From Yersinia similis (GTDB lineage Bacteria; Pseudomonadota; Gammaproteobacteria; Enterobacterales; Enterobacteriaceae), in the NCBI RefSeq assembly GCF_001053095.1, contig NZ_CGBP01000010.1, positions 1 through 64,000 on the forward strand: a stretch of DNA of 64,000 nucleotides, in the 5' to 3' direction. The position numbers and the translations under genes are program-made. Within the stretch, counting starts at the first letter, position 1. Each line of letters opens with the position of its first letter. The notes below the pieces were generated by a model that had not been told where the DNA came from, did no database searches, and worked only from the letters and a program-made list of their open reading frames with translations. Below are positions 21,331 to 30,278 of this stretch, one piece after another.

Positions 21331-21900
21331 TCAAAACCGAATGCGACCAAGATTATAACCAAGATTAGGAACATCACTATTTTCATTCAGCGCTATTAAA
21401 TCACCATAAATAGAACCCGAATGGTGTAAATAAACAATTTCCGCTATTTCTCTAGCATATTCTTGGGGTACGGATCTTACTTTATCACTAATGCCTTGCT
21501 TAATCTGATTATAAGCAATCAATTTTTCTAAATATCGGTCTCTATCGATTGAATTATATCCTTCTCTTAACTGGGCTATTCGACCACCTCTTGGTCCATA
21601 ATTAGGAACAAGTTCATAAACCTGATTTCGGGTATCAGATAAATCGTTAAACAATGCATTTACATTCTCTTTTAGTTCTTTAATTGACTCGTTCACAGTG
21701 ATGCGGTCCATTTTCCTGGCACAAATAATCTGCATCCAAACATCTACCTTTTCCAGAAAGGCCTCTGTACTTGCGGTTTTTATGTCTTTATTAAGACTAC
21801 TGTCTTTTACCAAACCCGTTGATGGTTGTTTTACACTTTCTGCAGCGGGCCGGCTAGCGATAAGCCATGATTGAGGCATTGGTTGAATACGACCTGGCAT
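21331..21900 (-). CDS. Uncharacterised protein, intact paralogue of the broken gene downstream
   Basis: Protein of 189 residues preceded by AAGGAG. There is no signal peptide or membrane helix. The N-terminal 35 residues are rich in Pro, Ser and Ala (MPGRIQPMPQSWLIASRPAAES), followed by mainly helical, charged sequence. The C-terminal half (REGYNSIDRDRYLEKLIAYNQIKQGISDKV to the end) is the part shared with the pseudogene at 20486. The unstructured Ser/Pro-rich start would suit a type III secreted substrate, but that is speculation. Tandem paralogues in AT-rich DNA suggest horizontal acquisition. I recognise no family. Confidence 0.6.
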   Translation of the reverse strand: MPGRIQPMPQSWLIASRPAAESVKQPSTGLVKDSSLNKDIKTASTEAFLEKVDVWMQIICARKMDRITVNESIKELKENVNALFNDLSDTRNQVYELVPNYGPRGGRIAQLREGYNSIDRDRYLEKLIAYNQIKQGISDKVRSVPQEYAREIAEIVYLHHSGSIYGDLIALNENSDVPNLGYNLGRIRF

Positions 21901-22065
21901 AGAATAACTCCTTGTGGTGGTTAAGCCCTTATTGGGTGAACAATAAGGACGTTCAATATTGATAAGGAGTATTAATTATTTGGAGGGGATATTCTTTTAT
22001 ATTAAATGATAATTTTTGGTTATACCCCCAAGCGCCATTATTTTCACTTACTTACCTTAGTAACC

Positions 22066-22100
22066 ATTAAAAACCCCCGGCAAATCACGGCTGGGGGATG
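22066..22100 (-). terminator. Rho-independent terminator of the CDF transporter gene
   Basis: On the minus strand, CCCCCAGC and GCCGGGGG form a stem around a short loop, followed by TTTTTAA. It is about 40 bases downstream of the gene ending at 22139. Confidence 0.8.
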
Positions 22101-22138
22101 ATAAAAACACGATAAAAAAACCAAGTGGTTATGGCTAG

Positions 22139-23077
22139 CTATAACCACTTGGTATCGCGAGTAAAGGAGATGGTTAACCAGCGGTGAGGCCCAGACTCAC
22201 CAATCTGATGGGCGATTTCATCGCGGATAGTATCGAAATGATGAACCCCACGGGTCTCCATTTCTGGCGGGATCACCACGTGGATCTCGATAAATAAACC
22301 ACGGCCAGCACGGGTGGCATAATGCGAGTAATCAACAAATTTATATTTATCCACCAGTCGTTCCATCAACGTCTCAATCGCCGTATCCAGTGTATCGGGC
22401 GTCATCTGTAAAACTTCACGCACTGCCGCAATCACTGTTTTGATTGGGACCGGAATTAATACTAACGTTAACAGCGCCAGTACCATGGGGTCAGCATAAA
22501 CAATAAGGTGTTCATAGCGAGTGCCTTCCATACCCCATGAGAGTAAAAATGCAACTAACAGCGCCGTACTGATACAAGCGGACATGAACCAACTCTTCGT
22601 ATCCAATACAATAAGCTCGGATTTCACCCGTTTATTCAAGCGCCGCTGTTTTAAATAAATGGTGAAACAAAAAATACTGACAGCCAATGTGTAGACAATG
22701 GCCCAACCGAGCTCCAATTCCCGCCCGCCATCAAAAATACCTTTTATCGCATTCACAAAAGCATAAAGACAAAGGAAAGCTAATAAGCTGCCATTAAAGG
22801 CCAGAACCAACGGTTCCACATGCCAAAAACCATATTGAAAACGTCGGCTATGCGGTTGACCAAGTAGCCGAGAGACCAATAGAGATAAACTGCACATCCC
22901 CGCATCCAGGGCGGAGAACATACCATCAAAAATAATCGACATTGAGCCACATACAATACCGAAGACGATCCCCATTACTGCAATAATCAAGGTATAAAAA
23001 ATCGAGCGGCGCAAAATTTGCTGTTCAAACTGAGTATCATGCAGCATAGGAGGAGCTTGCTCACTGAGTGTTGTCAT
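22139..23077 (-). CDS. Cation diffusion facilitator family transporter
   Basis: Inner-membrane cation exporter of 312 residues with 5-6 predicted helices. The first metal-site helix is SIIFDGMFSALDAGM, with the D-x3-to-5-D pattern of CDF proteins, followed by a PHSRRFQYGFWHVEPL loop. A cytoplasmic C-terminal domain begins near residue 218 (AVREVLQMTPDTLDTAIE) and carries His-rich strands (FIEIHVVIPP, GVHHFDTIRDEI). It is not a close FieF or ZitB match, so the metal is not assigned. It stands alone with its own terminator. Confidence 0.85.
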   Translation of the reverse strand: MTTLSEQAPPMLHDTQFEQQILRRSIFYTLIIAVMGIVFGIVCGSMSIIFDGMFSALDAGMCSLSLLVSRLLGQPHSRRFQYGFWHVEPLVLAFNGSLLAFLCLYAFVNAIKGIFDGGRELELGWAIVYTLAVSIFCFTIYLKQRRLNKRVKSELIVLDTKSWFMSACISTALLVAFLLSWGMEGTRYEHLIVYADPMVLALLTLVLIPVPIKTVIAAVREVLQMTPDTLDTAIETLMERLVDKYKFVDYSHYATRAGRGLFIEIHVVIPPEMETRGVHHFDTIRDEIAHQIGESGPHRWLTISFTRDTKWL

Positions 23078-23308
23078 GTGTACAACCTGTTTTTTTGATT
23101 TTAATTTAGTTTGATGAGTAAACTCTCATATTAGGAATATTATTACATCAACTCAATTTAATAAGATCATATGCCAAGATTAAAGACGCCACTCAAGCCA
23201 TCAGAAAATTTTTATTGTGGTAGGTAGAAATAATTTTTTATTGTGATAAAAAGTGTAGATATCGCGGTATGTCAGCGTAACGCTGTAGTGCGGATAAAAA
23301 TAGCAGGC

Positions 23309-23337
23309 AAAAAAAATCCGCTCGAAAGCGGACTTTT
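23309..23337 (-). terminator. Rho-independent terminator of ompX
   Basis: Minus strand: TCCGCT-TTCG-AGCGGA followed by seven or more T residues; about 55 bases after the ompX stop. A textbook tetraloop terminator. Confidence 0.88.
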
Positions 23338-23392
23338 ATCAGACACAGTATTTCACCGTTGAAGGCCAATACTCAATAGCTCAGGCTATCAC

Positions 23393-23917
23393 TTAGAAAG
23401 TGTAACCTACGCCAGCAACCCAAGTACCTACGTCAACGTTACGGATACGGCTCTGCTCGTAAGAGACATCCAGAGCAACGTTTTCGGCTGGGTTGAACTG
23501 TAAGCCAGCACCGTAGGTGAAGCCATAGTCACTGGTGCTATGTTTATCACCAACGAATGCTGACTCATTTTGGGTGAAACGACCATGACCCACACCGACC
23601 AGACCATAAATGCTAGCCCAATCGTTGATACGGTATGCTGGACCACCGGTAATCGCATTATATTGTGCTTTGTTGTAAACCGCTTCGTCACCGAAACCGC
23701 TTTTTTCAGTGTGAGTGAAAGAGGTGATGTAACCCAGTTGAGAGTCACTCCACTCATAACGGTATTTCAGGTTAAAACCTGAAGACTTGTTCGCAACACC
23801 TTGATAATCGCTCTGGGCATAACCACCAGAAACAGTGCTTTGACCTGCAAAGGCCGCACCTGCGGTCACGGCTAACACACACGCTGCTACCGCTGAAAGA
23901 CATGCAATTTTTTTCAT
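23393..23917 (-). CDS. ompX: Outer membrane protein X
   Basis: OmpX/Ail/Lom family eight-stranded beta-barrel (174 residues). The signal peptide ends AGAAFA at residue 24, and mature GQSTVSGGYAQSDYQG leads into alternating strands. It ends in GVGYTF, with the terminal Phe required for assembly. The ATG at 23917 follows GAGGTGG; an in-frame GTG two codons upstream is unlikely. OmpX of enterics affects adhesion and envelope stress; in Yersinia related proteins such as Ail give serum resistance. Divergent from rhtA, as in E. coli. Confidence 0.95.
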   Translation of the reverse strand: MKKIACLSAVAACVLAVTAGAAFAGQSTVSGGYAQSDYQGVANKSSGFNLKYRYEWSDSQLGYITSFTHTEKSGFGDEAVYNKAQYNAITGGPAYRINDWASIYGLVGVGHGRFTQNESAFVGDKHSTSDYGFTYGAGLQFNPAENVALDVSYEQSRIRNVDVGTWVAGVGYTF

Positions 23918-24357
23918 AACCACCTCGAAAGACGCAAATTATTGAGTGACACAAAAACACCGTGTGACTATAGCAATAAACAGGATGAAACTCTGTTATA
24001 TATTAATTGTCTAATTAATTATTTCATGTAACAAACAATTTCAAGAATCATCTATCTCACTAATACATCTCAAATTTTGTTATACCTGACTGCGGTATGT
24101 GATCTCTATCACCAAAAGCCATTCCAGATAATTCCGAACCATTATGGTCAATTAATCACCCGAAATGAGGTGGAAAAGGTCACCACCCGAGTTTGATTTT
24201 TTTCTTTTCTCTCTTTTCTCTCTTTTCTCTCTTTTTTTCTTTTTTCTTTTTTCTTTTTTCTTTTTTTTTGCCGTTTGATGATTTTTCAACACTCAGTTGG
24301 CATTTCATTTACACTGAAAAAACTCACGCATAACTCTTTTCTTTGAGGCTACAAAGG
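23918..24357. other. ompX-rhtA divergent intergenic region
   Basis: About 440 bases that should contain both promoters and the long ompX leader. Its main feature is the 73-base pyrimidine tract at 24197. No other gene is seen. Confidence 0.6.
24197..24269. repeat. 73-base uninterrupted pyrimidine tract
   Basis: Every base from 24197 to 24269 on the plus strand is C or T. It consists of tandem TTTTCTCTC units followed by TTTTTTC units and a run of nine T. It sits 88 bases upstream of rhtA. Such mirror-symmetric tracts are prone to slippage and may form triplex DNA. Confidence 0.9.
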
Positions 24358-25245
24358 ATGTCGTTGTCTCCTTCTTCTAAAAACTCACTGCCATTACTCC
24401 CCATTTTGTTACTCGTGATCGCCATGATCTCAATACAAAGTGGTGCATCACTGGCAAAAAGCTTATTTCCACTGGTTGGTGCTCAAGGTATTACCTCGCT
24501 GCGGCTCGGCATCGGCACACTTATTCTGTTTGTTATTTTTAAACCTTGGCGGATGCGGTTTGCTACAGGCAGCCGTTTACCCCTATTAATTTATGGGGTG
24601 GCGTTAGGTGGGATGAACTTCCTGTTCTACATGTCTTTAAAAACGGTGCCATTGGGCATTGCTGTGGCATTGGAATTCACAGGACCTCTGGCCGTCGCTA
24701 TGTTCTCTTCCCGCCGTGCAGTAGATTTTATCTGGGTGGGGCTCGCCATTCTGGGATTATGGTTTCTGTTACCACTGGGGCATAATATTGGCACCATTGA
24801 TTTATTTGGTGCAGCCTGTGCCTTAGGCGCAGGGGCCTGCTGGGCAATCTATATCATTTCAGGTCAAAAGGCCGGAGGTGACCATGGCCCAGGGACTGTC
24901 GCGGTCGGATCGCTAATTGCTGCATTGATTTTCTGCCCAATTGGGGTGGTTTATAACGGGATGGCACTGTTCGATCCGGCGATCTTGCCCATTGCACTGG
25001 CCGTCGCCATTTTGTCTACTGCATTACCTTACTCACTTGAGATGGTCGCGTTAACTCGTCTTCCTGCCCGTACATTTGGCACATTAATGAGTCTGGAACC
25101 TGCATTAGCCGCAATTTCAGGTCTGGTGTTCTTAAATGAGCATCTGACATTGGTACAATGGCTCGCGTTAGCGTCAATTATCAGTGCATCCATTGGTGCC
25201 AGCCTGACCATAAAACCTAAACCACAACTTGACCAGGTCACCTGA
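24358..25245 (+). CDS. rhtA: Threonine/homoserine exporter
   Basis: EamA/DMT family exporter of 295 residues with ten hydrophobic segments in two repeats (first from LPILLLVIAMISIQSGASLAKSLF, second from about residue 148, GAACALGAGACWAIYIISGQKAG). It matches E. coli RhtA (YbiF), which exports threonine, homoserine and other amino acids. The ATG at 24358 is preceded by TTGAGG; the frame can be extended to a TTG at 24343, which is not needed. It is divergent from ompX and followed by an acetyltransferase gene and tam. In E. coli rhtA also sits between ompX and dps. Confidence 0.93.
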   Translation: MSLSPSSKNSLPLLPILLLVIAMISIQSGASLAKSLFPLVGAQGITSLRLGIGTLILFVIFKPWRMRFATGSRLPLLIYGVALGGMNFLFYMSLKTVPLGIAVALEFTGPLAVAMFSSRRAVDFIWVGLAILGLWFLLPLGHNIGTIDLFGAACALGAGACWAIYIISGQKAGGDHGPGTVAVGSLIAALIFCPIGVVYNGMALFDPAILPIALAVAILSTALPYSLEMVALTRLPARTFGTLMSLEPALAAISGLVFLNEHLTLVQWLALASIISASIGASLTIKPKPQLDQVT

Positions 25246-25260
25246 TAAGAGGAGCCATCA

Positions 25261-25758
25261 ATGGAAATAAGAACTGCAACACCAATCGACTTTGCTGAGA
25301 TATGGCCTCTGTTTCAGGCAGTTATCCGCAGCGGTGATACCTACGTTTTCATGCCCGAAACACCCGAGCAAGATGCGTATGATTACTGGTTTGGTCGCGG
25401 CGTTCGCTGTTGGGTTGCAGTACACGAGCAGCGCATCGTCGGTATGTATAAATTAATCGATAACCAGCGCGGCCTTGGTGCCCATGTAGCGAATGCTTCA
25501 TTTATGGTTGACCAGAAAGCGCGCGGACTTGGCATTGGCAAGGCACTTGGCCTACATTGTATTGACCAGGCCACCACGCTCGGTTACCGGGCGATTCAGT
25601 TTAATTTTGTCGTCAGCACGAATACACTGGCCGTCGCGTTGTGGCAAAAATTGGGCTTTAAAATTATTGCCACACTGCCTGAAGCGTTTAACCATCGCCA
25701 ACTCGGTTATGTCGATGCCTATGTGATGCATCAGGTGCTGGTGCCAGCTCAATACTAA
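25261..25758 (+). CDS. GNAT family N-acetyltransferase
   Basis: Acetyltransferase of 165 residues. The acetyl-CoA binding motif A is visible as [19 protein letters not shown] (about residues 76-94), flanked by strands NASFMV and [16 protein letters not shown] is the usual motif B end. AGAGGAG lies just upstream of the ATG, 15 bases after rhtA, so co-transcription with rhtA and tam is likely. Substrate unknown; similar proteins act on small molecules such as amino-acid analogues. Confidence 0.85.
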   Translation: MEIRTATPIDFAEIWPLFQAVIRSGDTYVFMPETPEQDAYDYWFGRGVRCWVAVHEQRIVGMYKLIDNQRGLGAHVANASFMVDQKARGLGIGKALGLHCIDQATTLGYRAIQFNFVVSTNTLAVALWQKLGFKIIATLPEAFNHRQLGYVDAYVMHQVLVPAQY

Positions 25759-25780
25759 CCCGAGCCATCGGAGGCCATAT

Positions 25781-26557
25781 ATGCAAGATTGGGATCCTGA
25801 TTTATATCGTCAATTTGAAGCTGAGCGCACCCGCCCAGCCACAGATCTATTAGCGCATATCACGATAACCTCACCGCAGTTCATCAGCGATTTAGGCTGT
25901 GGGCCAGGTAACTCGACTGAATTACTGCACCGACGTTTTCCAGATGCCCAATTGGTCGGTATTGATCATTCTCAGGCAATGTTAGCCAGCGCACAGCAAC
26001 GCCTGCCACATTGCACCTTTGTTGAGGCCGATATCCACCAATGGCAACCCTCACAGCCACAGAACCTTATCTATGCTAACGCCTCATTACAGTGGCTGAC
26101 AGATCACCCACACCTGTTCCCGTCCCTGCTTGCACAGCTAGCCCCCAAAGGGGTCCTGGCGATTCAGATGCCGGATAATCTGGATCAACCCAGCCATAAA
26201 GCCATGCGGGAAGTCGCCGAGAACGGCCCATGGCAACAAACCTTACAAGAAGCCGGCGCAACACGGGCGAAAGTGCTCTCGGCCAACCACTATTATGATT
26301 TACTGGCTCCCCATGCTGAGAGAGTAGATATTTGGCGGACAACCTATTACCACCCAATGCCATCAGCGCAAGCAATTGTTGACTGGCTACGGGCAACAGG
26401 GCTACGCCCTTATCTTGAACCACTGACTGAAGCCATGCAGTTGGAGTTCATGCAAAATTATCTGGCCATCATTGATAAGGCTTATCCAGCACAGACTGAC
26501 GGCCGCCGCTTGTTGGCTTTCCCGCGTTTATTTATTGTCGCCCATGCTAAAAGGTAA
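25781..26557 (+). CDS. tam: Trans-aconitate 2-methyltransferase
   Basis: SAM-dependent methyltransferase of 258 residues. It begins [20 protein letters not shown], as in the Tam family. SAM motif I is [10 protein letters not shown] (residues 40-49), then GIDHSQAM, and NASLQWL for motif IV. The C-terminal [14 protein letters not shown] and [10 protein letters not shown] segments match E. coli Tam. It detoxifies trans-aconitate, a spontaneous by-product that inhibits aconitase, by making its monomethyl ester. It follows the acetyltransferase gene by 22 bases. Confidence 0.92.
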   Translation: MQDWDPDLYRQFEAERTRPATDLLAHITITSPQFISDLGCGPGNSTELLHRRFPDAQLVGIDHSQAMLASAQQRLPHCTFVEADIHQWQPSQPQNLIYANASLQWLTDHPHLFPSLLAQLAPKGVLAIQMPDNLDQPSHKAMREVAENGPWQQTLQEAGATRAKVLSANHYYDLLAPHAERVDIWRTTYYHPMPSAQAIVDWLRATGLRPYLEPLTEAMQLEFMQNYLAIIDKAYPAQTDGRRLLAFPRLFIVAHAKR

Positions 26558-26812
26558 CCCCTTATATTACCGGTAGAATAACCTGTCAGGCATTATTGCC
26601 TGAATATGAAAGCATTCAAAAAATTCACTAACTATATTATTTATAACAAACGTTATTTTACCGTATAAACCCAATTCAAATAGTTTGTTAAATTAGACTG
26701 AAATAGCAAACGATTAATTTGATAGGCAGTATCTGACCTGCAAAATAAAATACCTTTGTTATACTTAATCCAGTGAAAGACAGATAACCAACTCTATAAG
26801 GGGATATCCATT

Positions 26813-27316
26813 ATGAGCACAGCAAAACTGGTAAAAACAAAGCCCTCTGAACTGCTTTATACCCGTAATGACGTTGAGGAACATGTTAAAGTTGCTACGA
26901 TTAAGCGATTGAACCAAATGGTCATTCAGTTTATCGATTTGTCGCTTATCACCAAACAGGCCCATTGGAACATGCGCGGTGCTAACTTTATTGCGGTCCA
27001 TGAAATGCTGGATGGCTTCCGTACTGCCCTTACCGACCATCTGGATACCTTTGCCGAGCGTGCTGTACAACTCGGTGGCGTTGCATTGGGTACCGCACAG
27101 GTCATTAATGATAAAACCCCGCTAAAGAGCTATCCGACCAATATTCATAGCGTGCAAGAGCACCTAAAAGCATTAGCCGAGCGCTATGCGATAGTAGCAA
27201 ACGATATTCGTAAAGCGATAACCGAAGTTGAAGATGAAAACAGTGCGGACATGTTTACTGCCGCTTCCCGTGACCTGGATAAATTTTTGTGGTTTATCGA
27301 GTCAAATATTGAATGA
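26813..27316 (+). CDS. dps: DNA protection during starvation protein, ferritin-like
   Basis: Dps of 167 residues, forming a dodecamer that binds DNA and oxidises iron with peroxide. Lys-rich N-terminus ([16 protein letters not shown]). The inter-subunit ferroxidase site is visible in [12 protein letters not shown] (His) and [10 protein letters not shown] (Asp and Glu). AAGGGGAT lies before the ATG. The 255 bases upstream are AT-rich with TATACTTA at 26760, a plausible -10 for a stationary-phase promoter. In E. coli dps is next to glnHPQ and rhtA as here. Confidence 0.96.
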   Translation: MSTAKLVKTKPSELLYTRNDVEEHVKVATIKRLNQMVIQFIDLSLITKQAHWNMRGANFIAVHEMLDGFRTALTDHLDTFAERAVQLGGVALGTAQVINDKTPLKSYPTNIHSVQEHLKALAERYAIVANDIRKAITEVEDENSADMFTAASRDLDKFLWFIESNIE

Positions 27317-27635
27317 TCACACCGTTGGTAATCTTCTATTACGCTGAGCAGGGCCGTTAACCGGCCCTGCTTGCCGCCCTCCTGTGACTCGAATTATTTT
27401 GGGTCTCGTTGTTCACTCTTTCCTTGTTAATGTGACAGAACCTATAAATATCTCTTTTCAATAGAGAGATTATTTTAGAGAGGTGTTAATGTTTCCTCAT
27501 TAGCATTATTCACTAAGGTAGCGAGAAATAAATAATTTTTAAAAAATCACTTGCAACCCTGCCGTTGCCAATAAATTTTAATGACATAAGTTATACGTCT
27601 GATACAGATTATATTTTTAACATGGAGAATAAATA
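27317..27635. other. Intergenic region after dps
   Basis: About 320 bases. It holds the GC-rich hairpin at 27348, then one arm of a dispersed repeat (CTCGAATTATTTTGGG near 27388), then AT-rich DNA leading to the YdcF-like gene. No gene seen. Confidence 0.6.
27348..27371 (+). terminator. Probable dps terminator hairpin
   Basis: GCAGGGCCG and CGGCCCTGC form a strong stem 32 bases after the dps stop. Only two T residues follow, so efficiency is uncertain. Confidence 0.6.
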
Positions 27636-28763
27636 ATGAAAAAAAATTGTTTAAAACATTTTCGTGCTGGGCAGCTTTTAGTATTGGCCATCGGTTTGGC
27701 GTTTTCGGTACCCAGCGTAGCGCTAACCGATGTCGCTCAGCCTCAGGAACGCTACGAGAATTATGTCACACAGCGTCAGACCGTTGACTTACTGATCAAT
27801 CAAGCACAACAAGCCTTTAAAAATCCCACCCGAATTTCAGGTGCAGGGTTTACAGGTAAATTACCCTCAAATATGGAAGTGGTTGCACAGAAGTTATTAC
27901 AAGCACACCAATTAGAGCCATACCGTGTTGATCTCCTATTTAGTGCAGCAAGCGCATATATTTATAATAACAATATTGAAAAAGCATTAGCGATTTATAA
28001 AGATATTTTAAAAGATGCGCCGGATGATATTGACGCGTTGATTTATCTCTCTGCATGGTCACGTTTTGCGGGCCAAACATCAGAAAGCCAAACCTATTTC
28101 GAACAATTAAAACGGCTTAATCCGCTAAAAGCACAACAACTTGAACAGTTTTATGCAGTTATCGATAAAGCCGCAACTATGCCGATTTCAGATACCTTAT
28201 CAGCACAACAGTTGGCGCAGTTGAAAGCGACACAAGGTGAAAATGCCATTGTCACCTTAGGCTATGCGCTAAATCCTGATGGTACGATGAATGATGTTCT
28301 TATTCAGCGTTTAGAAAAAACGTTAGAAATTGCCAAACAGTTGCCAGATGCGTTAATTATTGTGACGGGAGGCGTGCCGCAAAATAACCAAACTGAAGGT
28401 AAATTAATGGCAGATTGGTTAATTAAAAAAGGCATTAAACCTGAACGTATTTATCAGGATAATTATGCACGCTCTACCGTCGAAAATGCGTTATATAGTC
28501 GTTATGCCTTGGCTAAGCATAGAATTAAAAATGCAATCATTATTAGTTCAGGAAGCCATGTTCGTCGTGCCGATGCGTTATTCACTATCGCAAGTTGGGA
28601 AAGTGGTCCCCACGATATTAATTTCTTGACCATTGCGGCTCTGGATAAACCCTTAAGTGAATTACAGAAAACAAGCCCAGCCGACCTACAGGGTATTTAT
28701 CGCGATGGCCTGAAAACACTGGGTTTATGGAGTTTCCGTAGCTACCCGCTTGAGGAGCGTTAA
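27636..28763 (+). CDS. YdcF-like DUF218 protein with TPR-like N-terminal part, exported
   Basis: Protein of 375 residues. A signal peptide (residues 1-30, ending PSVALT) sends it to the periplasm. Residues 95-170 look like tetratricopeptide repeats (LLFSAASAYIYNNNIEKALAIYKDILKDAPDD). Residues 205-360 are a DUF218 domain (ENAIVTLGYALNPDGT, IIVTGGVPQNNQTEG, STVENALYSRY, IIISSGSHVRRADALF), as in YdcF, SanA and ElyC. Some of those proteins act in envelope maintenance; the reaction of this subtype is unknown. Single gene, with an ERIC element directly downstream. Confidence 0.8.
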   Translation: MKKNCLKHFRAGQLLVLAIGLAFSVPSVALTDVAQPQERYENYVTQRQTVDLLINQAQQAFKNPTRISGAGFTGKLPSNMEVVAQKLLQAHQLEPYRVDLLFSAASAYIYNNNIEKALAIYKDILKDAPDDIDALIYLSAWSRFAGQTSESQTYFEQLKRLNPLKAQQLEQFYAVIDKAATMPISDTLSAQQLAQLKATQGENAIVTLGYALNPDGTMNDVLIQRLEKTLEIAKQLPDALIIVTGGVPQNNQTEGKLMADWLIKKGIKPERIYQDNYARSTVENALYSRYALAKHRIKNAIIISSGSHVRRADALFTIASWESGPHDINFLTIAALDKPLSELQKTSPADLQGIYRDGLKTLGLWSFRSYPLEER

Positions 28764-28773
28764 TCATTATATA

Positions 28774-28912
28774 CCCGTCGCCCTCAAGATGCAGGGGGTT
28801 AGCTGCCCTTGCTCACCCCAGTCACTTACTTGTCTTGACCCTAAATAAATAAGCTCCTGGGGATTAATGAGCCTCATCCCTGAGGCTCACCCTGCGGGGC
28901 TGCATATACGAT
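28774..28912. repeat. ERIC element
   Basis: Contains GCTCACCCCAGTCACTTACTT and TAAGCTCCTGGGGATT, the cores of the two conserved ERIC primer regions, between outer arms TATACCCGTCGCC and GGGGCTGCATATA. It is about 139 bases, slightly longer than the 127-base consensus. It lies 10 bases after the YdcF-like stop. Confidence 0.88.
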
Positions 28913-29168
28913 CTACGCGTTTTTTCCATACTGAGTATTTTATTATTAACCACAAACTGGCGGTATATATCATCAGTTTGTGGTTCTTTATCCTATCTTC
29001 TCCCCTGTCTTTTTTAATCTCTGGGCAGAGATTAAAAATCAGAATTGGCTGAAATTTCTCGGTACTGATAAGAAAATTAGACGTCATCGACATCTTTGTT
29101 AAATTAATGTTATGTATCGATGGTTTGTTGTTGACTACCGCGCTAATAATTAGTAGATAATGGATTGG
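28913..29168. other. Intergenic hairpins between ERIC and the glnH control region
   Basis: Two hairpins. One is AACCACAAACTG...CAGTTTGTGGTT at about 28949-28985. The second is a perfect palindrome at 29011-29038, TTTTTAATCTCTG-GG-CAGAGATTAAAAA. No reading frame is convincing. They may end transcription from the YdcF-like gene before the glnH promoter. Confidence 0.6.
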
Positions 29169-29206
29169 TTGCACCAAAATGACGCCATCGCACCTTTTTG
29201 GTGATC
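29169..29206. promoter_or_regulatory. Candidate NtrC binding sites of glnHPQ
   Basis: TTGCACCAAAATGACGCCA and TCGCACCTTTTTGGTGATC lie side by side. The second has both half sites, GCACC-N5-GGTGA, of the NtrC consensus. They are about 100 bases upstream of a sigma-54 promoter, the usual enhancer distance, and match the known NtrC control of glnHPQ in enterics. Confidence 0.75.
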
Positions 29207-29290
29207 CGCGTTAGTGCAACCTATGCCAGCTAAGTAATTGCAAGCTAATCACTTAGGACAAATCTGTTATTTTTTAGTATGTTGTATTTA

Positions 29291-29307
29291 TGGCACGATC
29301 TTTTCAT
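29291..29307 (+). promoter_or_regulatory. Candidate sigma-54 promoter of glnHPQ
   Basis: TGGCACGATCTTTTCAT fits the -24 element TGGCAC exactly and the -12 element TTGCA with one mismatch. It should start transcription near 29317, giving a leader of about 185 bases that contains the repeat at 29340. Confidence 0.7.
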
Positions 29308-29339
29308 ATTGTTATGTGAAATATAAAAAGCGGACCTCT

Positions 29340-29467
29340 ATACCCAAAGTAATTGGTGTTGCAACCAAGCGGTAAACACGTAATGCCCGATGAACTGACG
29401 AATATATCAGTAACTTGGATAAGTGAGTGGTACCGCTTGTCGCGCTGCAATCTCAAGTAAAAGAGGG
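29340..29467. repeat. Dispersed inverted-repeat element in the glnH leader
   Basis: Ends are inverted repeats: TACCCAAAGTAATTGGTGTTGCAA on one side and GCTGCAATCTCAAGTAAAAGAGGGTA on the other, with ACCAAGCGG/CCGCTTG inside. It belongs to the same TACCC-ended family as the copy at 20259. It lies between the sigma-54 promoter and the glnH ribosome binding site, so it is transcribed. Confidence 0.65.
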
Positions 29468-29500
29468 TATCTCCATAAAAGCACAAAGGAACTCCCACTT

Positions 29501-30244
29501 ATGAAGTCACTTGTCAAAGTTTCATTGGCCGCACTTACACTGGCCTTTGCTGTTAGCGCCTACGCCGCAGAAAAAGAGTTAATTGTTGCTACAGACACCG
29601 CTTTCGTTCCGTTTGAATTCAAACAAGGGGATAAATACGTTGGTTTTGATATCGATTTGTGGGATGCCATCGCGAAAAAACTGGATCTGAAGTACACGCT
29701 AAAACCAATGGATTTCAGCGGTATCATTCCGGCGCTGCAAACGAAGAACGTCGATCTGGCGCTGGCTGGCATTACCATCACCGATGAACGTAAAAAAGCC
29801 GTTGATTTTTCTGATGGTTATTACAACAGTGGCCTATTGGTCATGGTAAAAGCCGATAATAATGACATTAAAAGTGAGGCCGATCTGCAAGGCAAAGTGT
29901 TGGCAGTGAAAAGCGGCACCGGTTCAGTGGATTATGCCAAAGCTAATATCAAGACCAAAGACTTACGCCAATTCCCGAATATCGATAACGCCTATCTGGA
30001 ATTAGGAACTGGCCGCGCAGATGCGGTTTTACATGATACGCCGAATATTCTTTACTTCATCAAAACCGCGGGTAATGGCCAGTTCAAAGCAGTAGGTGAG
30101 TCGATTAAAGCTCAACAGTACGGTGTTGCATTCCCTCAAGGCAGTGACCTGCGTGAAAAAGTTAACGCGGCACTGAAATCTCTGAAAGAAGACGGCACTT
30201 ACGCTGAAATCTATAAAAAATGGTTCGGCGTAGAACCTAAGTAA
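29501..30244 (+). CDS. glnH: Glutamine ABC transporter periplasmic binding protein
   Basis: Binding protein of 247 residues (E. coli GlnH has 248). The signal peptide [22 protein letters not shown] is followed by the mature [18 protein letters not shown]. Ligand-contact segments [21 protein letters not shown] and [11 protein letters not shown] are those of GlnH, and it ends [14 protein letters not shown]. The longer frame from 29423 runs through the repeat and has no start support; ATG 29501 follows AAAGGAA. First gene of glnHPQ; nitrogen control is suggested by the NtrC and sigma-54 sites upstream. Confidence 0.97.
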   Translation: MKSLVKVSLAALTLAFAVSAYAAEKELIVATDTAFVPFEFKQGDKYVGFDIDLWDAIAKKLDLKYTLKPMDFSGIIPALQTKNVDLALAGITITDERKKAVDFSDGYYNSGLLVMVKADNNDIKSEADLQGKVLAVKSGTGSVDYAKANIKTKDLRQFPNIDNAYLELGTGRADAVLHDTPNILYFIKTAGNGQFKAVGESIKAQQYGVAFPQGSDLREKVNAALKSLKEDGTYAEIYKKWFGVEPK

Positions 30245-30278
30245 TTTATTTTGCCGTATTTATATCAGGAGAATATCC

